The position numbers and the translations under genes are program-made. The notes under the pieces are model-generated. The model made no database searches and was not told the DNA's origin. It saw only the letters and a list, made by a program, of their open reading frames with translations. Positions 46,466-57,365 of a stretch of DNA of 64,000 nucleotides are shown in pieces. Source of the DNA: Pleodorina starrii. Its lineage: Eukaryota; Chlorophyta; Chlorophyceae; Chlamydomonadales; Volvocaceae. Each line of letters opens with the position of its first letter. The first letter of the stretch is position 1. The DNA is taken from positions 722,001 to 786,000 of the forward strand of contig BRXU01000013.1 in NCBI GenBank assembly GCA_030267565.1. Reading direction: 5' to 3'.

Positions 46466-49400
46466 TTACGCCGCCGCCAGCGCATAGGCCGGCTCAGCGT
46501 AGGCCGGCGCCACTGTCGCAGAACGCGCCACCCGGGGCGCTGCTACGGCCGCCGCCGCCGCCGTCGTCGTCGCCGGCCGGGGCATGGAGACGTACTTTTG
46601 GCTGACGAACCTGGCGGCCGGGTGGGCGCTTGGGTCGGGATAAAGTGGAATGGCCGTCGGCAGTGGAACGGAGCGGTCAAGTGCTGTTGCGGTATCCCAA
46701 ATGGACCCACCGGCGCTACAGCCGGGCACCTGCGTGCACACGCACCCGCCTACGAACCCGCCCACGCAAGCAGATACGCAGGCAGGTGCCCACGTATGCA
46801 TGCACACACACAGAGCCCGCTCCCTGTCGCCGCTCGCACTCGCTATGCGCCGAAAGCGCCTTGATCGAAAGCGCAGCCCTCTTCGAACTGCACTCACTCA
46901 CCTGAAGAAGTCACGCCACAGCAGCTCAAACACAAGCCAGTTGGCGGGTCCGGCGCCAGCCGCCGCCGCCGCAGACCCTGCGGCCCGCTGCTGCTGCTGC
47001 TGCTGCACCGGCGGCGCGGCCGGCAAGCGCAGCGGCTCCTGGCCCCCCAGCTGCTGCTTCATCTCGAGGTACATCCGACGGGGGGACAGGCAGCCCAGGG
47101 CCAACCACGGAGAGATCTTGCAGGAGAAGGACGACGACGAAGAGGGGGAGGAGGAGGAGGAGGAGGAGGGCGAGCCACCGGGAGCGGCAGCGGCAGGGCC
47201 TGGGGTGGTGGCCTGGCGGCCAGCACCCCGCTGCGGCTGCTGCTTGGCGAGGCTGGCTTTGAGCTGCGAGGGCGGGTGCAGCGGACAGGTGGCAACAGGG
47301 CACCGCGGCGGGGTTGGGCCTAAGGAGGCAAGGGGCTGGGAGTCTTGGGATATAGCGGTTTCTAAGAGGTGACTGTAAGTCACCCGGCCCGGGGAGGCGG
47401 GGTGTGGGTTTCGGAGCCGGTACACGGTCGTATGCAGACTCGGAAGAGGGGCTGGCGGGCATCCGGGTGAGGAGCACGTCGCGTCCCGGCGCAGTGCCAC
47501 GGGCCACGGGCGGTCCAATCAAATATAATCGTGTATTGTACGGCGTATGACATACGGCAGATGTTATCACCTCGGTCATGAAGGCCTGCAGGTGCCGCAG
47601 CGCCTCCGTTTCGCCGCCGCGGATCGCCTGAGCCGCCACTGCCGCCGACAGCGGCGGGGCTCCGAAACCGACGGCGACTGCGGCTTTCCCGGCCGGCTGC
47701 GGAAGCGTGGATGCGCCAATGAGCTGCTTCAGGGAGGGCAGCTCCCCGGCCTCAAGTCTGCGTGGCAGGCGAGAGGGAAAAGGATGCACCGCAGCGAGGG
47801 AACCGAGAGGCGGCGTTGGCGAACGGACGACAGGGCACGAACGAGACAGGGCCAAGGGAGGAAAACGGTAAATGAATTGAAATGAACTGAACTGAAATGA
47901 ATCCGAAGACACAAAGAGGTCAGTGGGGTCATCGTTAGCAGGCCAGTAGGGCCATCGACACCAGAGCTGAGTTGCTCCGAGGGGCATTGTCAAGCGCCCG
48001 GCAGCAGTCAGCCCCCTCGTTGCTCAGCCAGCCCCCTCGTTGCCTCACCCCTCGGTGTCCTGCGGCAGTCCCTTGATGCCCTGCTCCGAAGCCACCAGCG
48101 GCCGCACCGACAGACCCGCCACTCGGGCGCGGAACTCGGCGTAGCTGGTTGGCATGGTGGACAGCCTGGGCGCACCACCACCACCATTTGGAGCATCGGG
48201 AGCCCACCGTAAAAAATTACCGGTACCTTCTCTCCGAGAACGGGCGGGCGGTACGATGGCATGAGGCTCAGAGGCTCAGCGGTCAGTAGTCGTTCCCGAA
48301 CCCCCCCCCCTCAGCTTGGCCCGCAAAATACAGGATTTGACCCACGGGTCACTCTCTCTCTCTCTCCGCCCGCCTCACCCGAGGCCCCTCCGCCTCCTCC
48401 GCCTCCTTCCCGCGCTGCATGGCACTCACTTGAAAGGCAGGTCGTCCAGGTGGTACAAGGTGCCCCCCCAAGCGGCCCGCAGCTGGCAGCCGTCGCGCTC
48501 CAGGGCGGCGCGCACGCGCCCCTCGATCTGTGTACGACGTGGTGTGCACGCGAAGTGTCAAGTACGGCAAAGGCTGTAAAGCTCGTCAACGCGCCGCGCC
48601 GCACAGAGGGCATGGAGCCCCCTGTCACGGCCACCACCACCACCACCACCACCACCACCACCACCACCACCACCACCACCACCAACCCAAAAACCCCAAC
48701 CTCCACACCCGCCCCAGAGCCACCTCATCGAGGGACGAACCAAACCCCGCCGAGCGCCCGGCACTGCCACCTCACTCACCCAGCTGCTCAAGACCCTCCC
48801 TCCATCCCTCTCTCTCTCTCCCTCCCTCCCTTCCTCCATCCCCTTCACTCCCTCCCTCCCTCCCTTTCTTCCTCTCTCTCCCTCCCTCCCTCCCTTTCTT
48901 CCTCTCTCTCCCTCCCTCCCTCCCTCCCTCCCTCCCTCCCTCCCTCCCTCCCTCCCTCCCTTCCTCCATCCCCTTCACTCCCTCTCTCCCTCCCTCCCTT
49001 CCTCCCTCCCCTTCACTCCCTCCCTCCCTCCCTTCCTCTCTCTCCCTCCCTCTCTCCCTCCCCTTCACTCCCTCCCCTTCACTCCCCTTCACTCCCACAC
49101 ACCCTCACCTGCGCCTCCTCCTCCGTGGCCTCCGCCTGGCAGTACACCGCCCCCGCGCCCACCCGGGCCGCCAGCTCCGGAACCACCTCCTCCGGCCGCC
49201 CCACCCGCACCAACAGCTCGCTGCCGGCGGCCCTCAGCCGGGAGCGCAGATCGGACACCGCATCCAGAATGAACTGGGCGCGGGCGGGTCCGGTGCGGCC
49301 GAAGCCGTTGGGGGCCTGCGGAGGAAGCGAAGGTGCGGAAGAGGGCGGGGCTTGAATGAGACCGGGTGTGCTGTGGAGACTGGCGGCGCAGCGGTGAAGG

Positions 49401-49927
49401 GGTAACGGACATCAACGGACATAACCGACATCAACGGACATGAAGGAAGGCGGAGTTGGGAAGCGGCCGAGCAGGAATGGAGTGATAATTTGCCGGCCGC
49501 GCGTTGTTAGATTGCCCGCTGGCGGTCCCCGGGCTGCTTTGCCGTACCTTGCCGTAATCCCGCGGGTCGAAGACGTACACGGGCAGTACGGAGGTGCCCT
49601 CGCGGCAGGCGCGGTCCAGGGAGGGGTTGTCGTGCAGGCGGAGGTCGTTCCGAAACCACATCACGGCGGCCTTGCGGCCAGCGCCACCTGCGGGCAGGGC
49701 GCCGCCGCCGCGGGCCGCCCGCCTGGGGATCTGCGCTCCGGCGCGAGCAGCACAGGGGGAGGACAGGAAAGGTGCTGTGAGCGAACGAGCCGACCTCGGA
49801 CCATCACGAGGGGGGCGGATACACGTGGCTGGGACTGCCTGGGTGCCGTACGGTACTGCGGTACGGCACTCACCGTCGAGGGGAAGACCCGCACGTCGGA
49901 CAGTCGCGCGGGGCCGGCGAAGGGCGT
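46466..49927 (-). CDS. PHR2-type photolyase/cryptochrome-like protein
   Basis: Minus-strand exons: 49687-49548, 49315-49109, 48527-48430, 48165-48049, 47757-47571, 47263-46902, 46610-46466, preceded by an exon ending at 49874 (acceptor at 49927 likely). Phases agree from 49687 on. The photolyase-type N-terminal domain is clear: KAAVMWFRNDLRLHDNPSLD, VYVFDPRDYGK, GFGRTGPARAQFILDAVSDL, GGTLYHLDDLPFK. A later segment reads FSCKISPWLALGCLSPRRMY and ANWLVFELLWRDFFRFVSQK. Arabidopsis PHR2 (At2g47590) has this same order and also ends shortly after WRDFFRF, so the protein is not truncated relative to that family even though it lacks most of the FAD-binding domain of true photolyases. Its C-terminus is Ala-rich. 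DNA repair activity is doubtful. The first exon, probably with a plastid transit peptide, was not resolved (coding may reach about 50400). Confidence 0.88.
47775..47832 (+). repeat. Copy L of dispersed intronic repeat in a PHR2 intron
   Basis: GGATGCACCGCAGCGAGGGA then GGCGGCGTTGGCGAACGGAC, matching the core and right half of the copy at 62254. Confidence 0.65.
48636..48683. repeat. (CCA)n microsatellite in a PHR2 intron
   Basis: About fifteen ACC/CCA triplets in intron 48528-49108. Confidence 0.92.
48795..49100. repeat. CTCCCTCC polypyrimidine tract in a PHR2 intron
   Basis: About 300 bp of CTCCCTCC, CTCTCTCC and CCTTCACTCC units immediately downstream (in the gene sense) of the exon ending at 49109. 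The gene strand is polypurine. Confidence 0.9.
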
Positions 49928-50964
49928 CTGCAGGACAGGAGGGCGCGGGAGGGCGGCCGGGTCCCCGACGGGCCCGGGTGAGAGGCAAGTGGGACGGTGG
50001 GAGGCCAGGGCGGGGACATCAAAGTACGCAAGGGCTCTCCGGGGGGCGCAAGGGTCCGCCCGGGGGGAAGCCAGCTGCCGCCACGTTTCCTCAGGCAGGG
50101 TCTTCAGGCACGCGCCCGGGGGCAGAGGCAGCAACGGGTTGAAACCCGACCAGGGGGGTTGGGTTGATCAGGGGATGCTGTGGAAGATAAACCCCCGCCC
50201 ACCTGAGAGGCTGGGCCGCTGATGAGGCGGTTAAGCGCGCCCGGGATTGCGAAGACAAGGCGCTTCAGGGCGTCAGCCTGGCGATGTGCCTGGTGGGAGT
50301 GTCCGGCTCGCTCGGTGCCGCTGCTGGCCACATCAAAGCTCGCCAACTTAGCGTCAATTGGGTGGCTCCGAGGTCCATCGCGAACGCCGATAGCAGGGCT
50401 GGGCGCGACAGCTGCCGGGAGCCGCAAGGAACCATGCGACGAGGAAAGAGGAAGGTTAGGGCTGTCTAATTTGTCACAGCTGTTCTATTCTGCAGATTTG
50501 CCGTGACGATGGAGGAGCGGTAAGCTAATGCTGCTGCTCACCCTTGGTTGGACGGGCCGAGCGCTGAAAGGAGACTCCGGTGGGCGCAAGCGCACTGAGT
50601 GACAGCGCCGCAATGGGCAGGGGAACTCCACTGCCTTGCGGCTCCATTGCTTTTTGTTTTATTGACGAGCTTCAATTGAGACCAGTGGGACTGTGGGAGT
50701 CTACGCGAGAATTTCCAGCGTACGGTACAGTACGGCCACAACCACTTTTTTCCGTTTCTAACGGCGCATGAAGTTGGTCAGAGGATTGACTAAGGAATCT
50801 TTGTGTGCGGTTGTTTGCAATTGTTGAGCATCGGTCTCTAGTGGCGCCGTCTCAACTTAGCTTGACCATAAAGCTAGCTTGTTCGCGTCATCGCGTGTGG
50901 TAGATACTGAGATACTGGTGCGCGATCACCTCCCTAGTCTTTGTGGTGTTTGTTAGTGGATACC
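49928..50964. other. Divergent interval between PHR2 and the membrane-protein gene
   Basis: Probably holds the unresolved 5' exon(s) of PHR2. A minus-strand open stretch at about 50427-50200 ends at a CAG-GTGGGC donor but does not join in phase. The plus-strand promoter of the next gene must be at about 50700-50960. No other gene seen. Confidence 0.4.
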
Positions 50965-53943
50965 ATGCCTCTACGACCAGTAAGATTCGCTTGGAGCTTT
51001 TTAGCTTCCGCCAATCGCCGATCGGTCGGTCGCCGATGGCTTGTCACTCCACTTCCCTTATTGTTCGCCTGCTATAGGAAGGTACCGATGGATCGGACTG
51101 GAGCTATCGGGAAATTGTTGAAGACCGTAAGTACTGAAAGGAGGCTTTCGGTCGGTCGGGGGGTGCTGTCCGGACACTCGAGTAATCAGACCTGCATGTG
51201 ACGCTGAGCTCGGGACTTCACGATATTATAACTCGAGCAACTGCCCCACAGGCTACAAGCGCATGGCGGTCAACATGTCCGCGACCTTCTTCTTGCACCA
51301 AGTACAGGTGAGCGTGACGGGCTGCCTCAGCCCATAGGAGACCCCCCTGGACGGCTATTCGCCTCACTAGGTGCTCAACCCCAACCATTCATTTCCCGCA
51401 ATGCTGCTCCCGCAGTCGGCGGTGCTGCTGCTCAAGCTGGCTTGGTACCTGATTCCGGTGTTCGTGGAGGGTAAGGCCCATGGGTCGACGCTCGGCTGGC
51501 GCTCCTTTTGCGCCGAGCGGGGCGCGGGCCGGGCAGCCAGCACTAGCAGCCTCGTTGCCGAAGCTGCCGAGTGAAGGGTGGTGCTGACGTGGTACCTGCA
51601 CCACCACCACCAGCACAGCGGCAGGGGCTCCAGCAGCAGCAGCAGCGGCGGCGGCAGCGCCGCGCTACGAGTAATGGCATACGAGCTGCAGAGGCGGCAG
51701 CAGCAGCAGCAGCAGCAGCAACAGCAGGGCAGCTGCGGTGGCGGCAGGGGCCCGGGCGCGCGGCTTGACAGCGCAGCAGGAGCGGCGGCGGCGTGTGTTG
51801 GACGCCGGGCGGGGAGGGGCGCAGCCTTTGCGGCAACGGCGGCGCCGCCCGACTCCGTCACGTTCTGTGTGCGGCTGTAACGGCTACAGCAGCAGCAGCA
51901 ACCCGCGGCATCGACAGCAGCCGCGTGCCTCCTGACTGACTGCATCCGCAGACGGCGCCCCAGCACACCCTGCTGCCACTGCCGCGCGCCACGTCCTCTG
52001 CTGCACGCACCGGGTACTGCTACCAGCAGCCAAGTAGCCGTCCACGCGCTCGGAGCTGCCATGGGCTGCGCCGTACCCCAGGGAGCCGGTCTCGGCGCTG
52101 TGGCTGCCGCCCGCACCCGCATCAACGTCCGCAGTGACTCATTATTTTATAAAGGAGCAAATCACTCCCATCACCCCTGACTCCCATGTCCCATCACACC
52201 CTGACCCCCCGCTGCTCCTCCGCCGGCCCCCTTCTCTCGCTCAGAGCGCCAACCGGATACGTTCATATACCCCTTCTTGGTCTGCCTGGTGGTTGGCAAC
52301 ATCTGCTTCTACGCAGGTTAGTACGACAGTCGTACTCGAACGGAACAGTGCCGGTGGCAGCGCTGAAAGGAGTTCTGGGTGCGGGGCGGTACGCCGGGAA
52401 AGATGCTGCCGTGTCTTATGACAGGGGACCCTGGCTTGGGTGGTGCGCTTGCGCCGGGCGGCAAGTGTCGCTGCCTCGGTGGCGCCTATGCTCCTTCGCA
52501 TTCGTTCCGGGCGCCCTCCACTGGGACACTGTTGCGGTTCTGGTTGGGTGCCTACACGTGGGTTGTGAAACCCTCCCCTGCCAGCGCTTTGCCTCGCATT
52601 TCTGTGCCACTGCTGAAAACTGCCGTGTCCCGTGTCCCTCCTTCTCGCTTGCATGCAAGCATGCCATAGGCCCGGCTGCTACCCGCTTCCACTGCCCGGC
52701 TCCCCGGTAGCGCAATGAACCTAACAGCTCGCGGCCCATGCGCCTGCCTGCGACACGCACCGCAGGCAAACCCCGCGGCCGCTGCGTGCTTCCGCTGATG
52801 AAGGTGGCTGCTCTGCTGGTGATGTGCACCGCGGGCCTGGTGAGCGGGAGGGCCTCCGCTGGGTCCACCACTGGGTTTTGGGTCGCGGGCCCGTGAGCTC
52901 CCTCACACCGGGCGCCGCCCGCCTCAACAACAGCTGTTGACGCCCCCGCGCCTACAGCTGTAGTGGCAGATGACACAACAGATGTCACACATTAGATGTC
53001 GCTTTCCCGACCTTTACCCCGGACCTGTACCTGCCCGGCGCGCCCGCGATCTGTATCTCTGATTCTCTGTTCACGGCGCTCCGGAACCCAGCTGACGACG
53101 CCTGACGCGCCTTTCCCATACAAAACGCCCCTTGAACCCTTCCGCCGCCTCCGGCTCCCACGCGGCCCACAGCACTTCGTGGGTCTTTGGCGCTACCACC
53201 TGCTTGACCCCAAGACCAAGCAGGTGACCCGCCGCCTGTTCAAGCACCTCAAGGACACGGGCGCCATATCCTCACGTAAGTCTGTGGTTTCCCGGGAGTT
53301 GGGTTGAGGTTGGGGGCGGGTGGAGGCCTGGGAAAGGCGGCAAGTCGTGGGCCCGGGAGGGGCGACGGAACCTGCTGCTGCTGCTGCTGCAGTACATGCA
53401 CGCAATTGCCAAGAAGGCAAGCACAGACACATCGTGGTACACGAATTCACCCAGAGTGCATGTGTGGTGCGGAAAGGGTGTCGACCGCCAACGTGCGGCC
53501 AGCTCGTTCCTACCGTATCATGCCCCACATTGCCTCCTCCCGCTGTCGCTGCTGCTGGGACACCTCTGCTATTGCTGACACCACTGCTATTGCTGACACC
53601 ACTGCTATTGCTGACACCACTGCTATTGCTGACACCACCGCTATTGCTGACACCATTGCTGCTGGAACACTCGCTGCTGCCGCTGCTACTGGCTGCTTCT
53701 GGCTTCTGCGGCTGCTGCTTCCGTTGGGTCTGATTGGCAGCGACGTGGCTGACGGTGTTCGTGGCGCTGGAGACGGTGCTGGACGGCGCGGTGGGGTTGT
53801 CGGCGGGTCTGTGCTTCTTCGCCTTCAACAACTGGGTCAGGGACGCGATGGATGTGGTCAGGGAGCGGGAGGAGCGCAACAAGGCGGCGGCCGAGGCGGT
53901 GCCCATTCGACCGCCGCCGGGCGCGTTGAAGAAGCGCAGGTGA
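50965..53943 (+). CDS. Unknown membrane protein with four predicted helices
   Basis: Eight exons: 50965-50979 (only MPLRP), 51078-51126, 51252-51307, 51416-51470, 52245-52316, 52766-52839, 53173-53275, 53741-53943; 208 residues with every splice in phase and all junctions GT-AG. The N-terminus is short and acidic-polar (EGTDGSDWSYREIVEDRYKR). Four hydrophobic segments follow: MSATFFLHQVQSAVLLLKLA, FIYPFLVCLVVGNICFYA, LMKVAALLVMCTAGLHFVGL and TWLTVFVALETVLDGAVGLS. A positively charged loop (KTKQVTRRLFKHLKD) separates the third and fourth. The tail is basic and ends GALKKRR. I do not recognise the family. An alternative start at 51088 would use a different frame and breaks the phase at the next junction. 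TGTAA lies at 54326. Confidence 0.75.
53566..53660 (+). repeat. 18-bp minisatellite in the last intron of the membrane-protein gene
   Basis: Five near-identical copies of TGCTATTGCTGACACCAC within intron 53276-53740. Confidence 0.93.
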
Positions 53944-54953
53944 AGCGAGAATGGAGGCGGGGGGATGGTGGAGGCGGGAGCAAAGGCCGCCGCGCGGTGG
54001 TGCCAGGCGAGGCGGTGGTGGTGGGATTGTTCGGGCAGGAAGGGAGGCGGCGCGGCGGGCAAAAGGTGAAAAGGTGGTGAAAAGGCGGTGAAAAGGCGGG
54101 GGCGCCGGCTTGAGTGCTGTTGAGCGTGCGTCAGGAAGGTTGGTGACACGTCAGCTGTCCGTCGTTTTCAGACAGGCTCCTGAGGCGAATAAGATACGAG
54201 GCTCTCCGGTAGCGACAGTGAGGAGAGGATGAGCGTGAGTGTAGAGTGTTACGGCGTTTCAGGGGCACTGGTGGGCCGGGTCCGCGAGGGTCCGCGCGAG
54301 GGAAAGGGAGAGGCGCTGTGGAGAATGTAACGTGAGCACGAACACGAATACGGGCAAGAGCTCAAATACCAGGAGCGGATACGTGAAAGAGCCATTGCCA
54401 GGTGCTGTATGCACTGGCTGTCCTCTGGGTCCACTGTAAACCGAATTATTCATGCCCATGCTGTGGGTTTCTTCGGAACATGGCGGCGAAGCAGGCCGTA
54501 AGCAGGATATGGTAATCTGCACCAGGCTGTGCGCTGTATTAGGTGGCGTCAAGGCCAGCGGTGAAGCGATGATAAGGGGGACGGAAAGCCGCAGTGACAC
54601 GCAGAACTGCGCAGAAGTCCTGGAAGGAACCGGGGGGGCGGAGCCGGTGCAGTTATCATGCCTGGGAGCTCAAGGAGTAGGAGGATATTGAGTCTCCTTA
54701 TGCGCCCGCACGCACACAAAAATATCACGCTCAGTTATTAAGCACCGGGAGTTGTCGTACGTCGGAAGGCATACCGCTGCTTAGTCGTACATTACGTCGT
54801 CGGGTTTGCCTTGCAAAGAACTGATCACTGCTTATGCGCTCTAGCTGCCCTGCTGGAACTTGTACACATAAGACTCTAGGTGAACGGGACAAAGCCCTGC
54901 GCGGTGACTGCTGTGCAAGTGCGCAACTTGTAATTGCTGAGACCGTTGGCACC
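53944..54953. other. Intergenic, 3' flank and promoter of the next small gene
   Basis: After the TGTAA at 54326 nothing gene-like appears until 54954. No TATA box was recognised. Confidence 0.5.
54326..54330 (+). terminator. Polyadenylation signal TGTAA of the membrane-protein gene
   Basis: TGTAA 383 bp after the stop codon at 53943. Confidence 0.5.
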
Positions 54954-55417
54954 ATGGGCCTGGCTGAGGCGTTCCGTTCGGCCCTATACAAGGAGCCTGT
55001 GATGTGTTGGAGCCTGATGATTTACGCCAGCGGTAGGAATCCAAACGGGAGCAAGTCGCGTGATACTTTCGTAACAAGGCGTGTTGCATTGCCACATGTA
55101 CTTAATGATCTGATATAATTCCTGGTTAATAATAAACAGGGCTATCTTGGGTTACCCTCATCCGGCCAAACTTGGCCGAGCCGCACAGCAAGGAGCTGCC
55201 AAAGGCGCCACCGAGCTTGCAAGAGGTGAGAAATGGCTGTCGTAATGTAGGGGGAGTTTTTTGAAGGTCTAGGGGGCTTGTAGTGCTGACGCACCGCTTT
55301 TGATGTGCACGGGGTCCTACAGTATATTCTTGACTTTCCCTTACAAGTGTCCTGCATCACTTGTTAATGTGGTACATCCAGGTTATGGCGGGGATTCAGG
55401 CGAAGCTCAACAAGTGA
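54954..55417 (+). CDS. 66-residue single-helix protein, possibly a mitochondrial complex subunit
   Basis: Three exons: 54954-55032, 55140-55225, 55382-55417. All three splices are GT-AG and in phase, and the last exon ends in TGA. The protein reads MGLAEAFRSALYKEPVMCWS, then a hydrophobic stretch LMIYASGLSWVTLI, then a polar tail ending VMAGIQAKLNK. A short amphipathic start with a KEPV motif before one membrane helix recalls small accessory subunits of respiratory complex I (B9/NDUFA3-like), but the likeness is from memory and weak. TGTAA lies at 55794. The three exons would be missed by an ORF-length filter. Confidence 0.55.
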
Positions 55418-57365
55418 GGAGCGGTGGGAGTCCGCCGTATAGCGGGCGACAACGTTGCGCCGAGTCGGAGGCGCGGATGCGACAGTAGCGGAGTGAATTA
55501 GGAGGGGTAGTTTGGGGGCGGGGGATGGGTTGAGCACTGGAGATGCGGTGGTATATGGGGAGGGCGGGCCTGGAATGTATCGTGCCTTCGGTTTTGTGGC
55601 ACTTCTGGCACAGGGAAAGAAGCGGAGGATGTGTACGTAGGGCCAACTCGAGGCCAAGGGGAGGAATGAAATGCTTGCAACAGCTACTTCATTGAACTCA
55701 GGATCCCCTAGACGTGTGGCAGCTGGCTCTAAGAACCTCTGTGACTGTCTACCGCGGCTTGACAACCTGACAGACAGGCCATGCCTGACCTGTTGTAATA
55801 GCTATACCGGAAACAGGCCGTTGCATTTGCTGCGGCAGAGCCTGTTCTAGAGCACCTCAATGTTCTTGAATACGACCCTGTCCTGACATCGTCGGCACCA
55901 GTCCGTACAGCCGGAGCCAAAAGCCTGGGAGGTCTGTGGCAGCTGCTCCGGCTGCTCTATCTCCTGCGATGAAGAGAGGCACCGCTGCCTAGTCGAACGG
56001 TTCTGTGGACCGCTAGAACCGGACCTTCGATGGCACGACTCAGCAGTGGCCTGGTGGAAGGCCTCGCGGAACAACGAACAAGCCCAGGTGCGGCGCGCTC
56101 CACACTACGGGTTATGGCACGCAAGAGCACCTGAGCCGCCCCCCAGCCGCCAACCTGCCTCACCCGGCCTAACCCTGAGCACTTCCTGCACTGTTACGCA
56201 TCGCGTCGCGCGTCGGCCCAACCTACGACCGACCGACTGATCCGACTCGCGTATGGCCATCAGCTTGGAAACCCAGCTCCGTCTTGAGTACCGGTAACAA
56301 TCCTCCCGGCAGGGGCCGATCCGCCAGCTGCGGCCCCTGCCCAGCTGACAGCGTGCCTCCCAACCAGGGATGCAGGGAGTGGGTCTGGGGCTACAGTCGC
56401 TGCGTGTTGCACGCAGATTCCCAGCCCCCATAACGCCAGAATTTCGTTTACGGTACGCCAGACACCCTTAGTACTGGGCACGGTTTCTTAAAACCACCGA
56501 AGCTTGCACAGCACTGCGCTGCGCTGCCTCACCTCTTGCCTTGTCCTATCTGCCGCCCCCTGTACCCGGGCCCCTGTACCCGGGCCCCTGTACCCGGCTT
56601 GTCAAAGCAACGCCGCAAAAACCGCAGCCCCCATCTCCGTCCTTCTGTAGGCACCTGGCGCACGCCAGGAGGTCACTTCGTGTCGTACGTGGTGCTCTGC
56701 TATCGCAGCCTGTATCTGCACACGCTTCCATGAACGCTCTTGATCAACGCCCCGACCATTGTTTGTCCACTGCCATATGTTTGTATGGCATCACGACTGT
56801 ACGAGAATTGCTGCAGCAACGCACAGCATAGAGGACGAGTCACGTAGGTGCTGTCGTCGCGCCGTCACGGCTGATACCGAGCACCACGAGCGCCGAAACA
56901 CAACAACCTCGTACTGCAGGCCCTCGGGGCGCTCCCGCAAGTCTCATTGCACATGTCGAACCTCCACCTCGCCCACAGCCCTCACCCCCCTCCGGCTGAG
57001 CTCTCTCACTAGGCCAGACCGCAACCCAGACGAGGAAAAAGGCTCGCTGGATTCGAGTACCTGCACAGTGCACACGCACCCTCACCCGCCCAGCTGCCAT
57101 CACTACCCCTGCCTGCCTAATCGTAAGAGGCTCGTCTCGCCCTCTCGTTCATACCCATCCGCTCCCTGCCTACCCCTTCCGGAAGCGCCGCCCTCACTGC
57201 ATCCCACCACCCGCACTCGAACAACCGACCCCACTGCATCCCACCACCCGCACTCGAACAACCGACCCCACATGAACCGTGTCACATGCCGCGCCCTGCT
57301 CGTCGACATCGGTGCGTGCGCGCCCGCTCTCGTCGCTCGTCGAGGCAGCAGAGCCGATGATCGCT
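55418..57365. other. Tail-to-tail intergenic region, no gene seen
   Basis: Between the small plus-strand gene and the valyl-tRNA synthetase 3' end. A tandem (CCCGGGCCCCTGTAC)3 is at about 56566-56608 and an about 39-bp duplication (CATCCCACCACCCGCACTCG) is at about 57200-57265. Open frames here lack domain features. Confidence 0.5.
55794..55798 (+). terminator. Polyadenylation signal TGTAA of the small single-helix gene
   Basis: TGTAA 377 bp after the stop codon at 55417. Confidence 0.45.

Noticed and set aside
48261..49355. 364-codon plus-strand open frame rich in Pro, Ser and Thr
   Set aside because: It is the antisense of PHR2 exons plus (CCA)n and CTCCCTCC repeats, which are open in several frames.
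51088..51126. ATG at 51088 as the start of the membrane-protein gene
   Set aside because: That frame ends at the GTAAGT donor in phase 0, while the next exon requires phase 1. The frame entered from the CTATAG acceptor at 51077 fits, with MPLRP as first exon.
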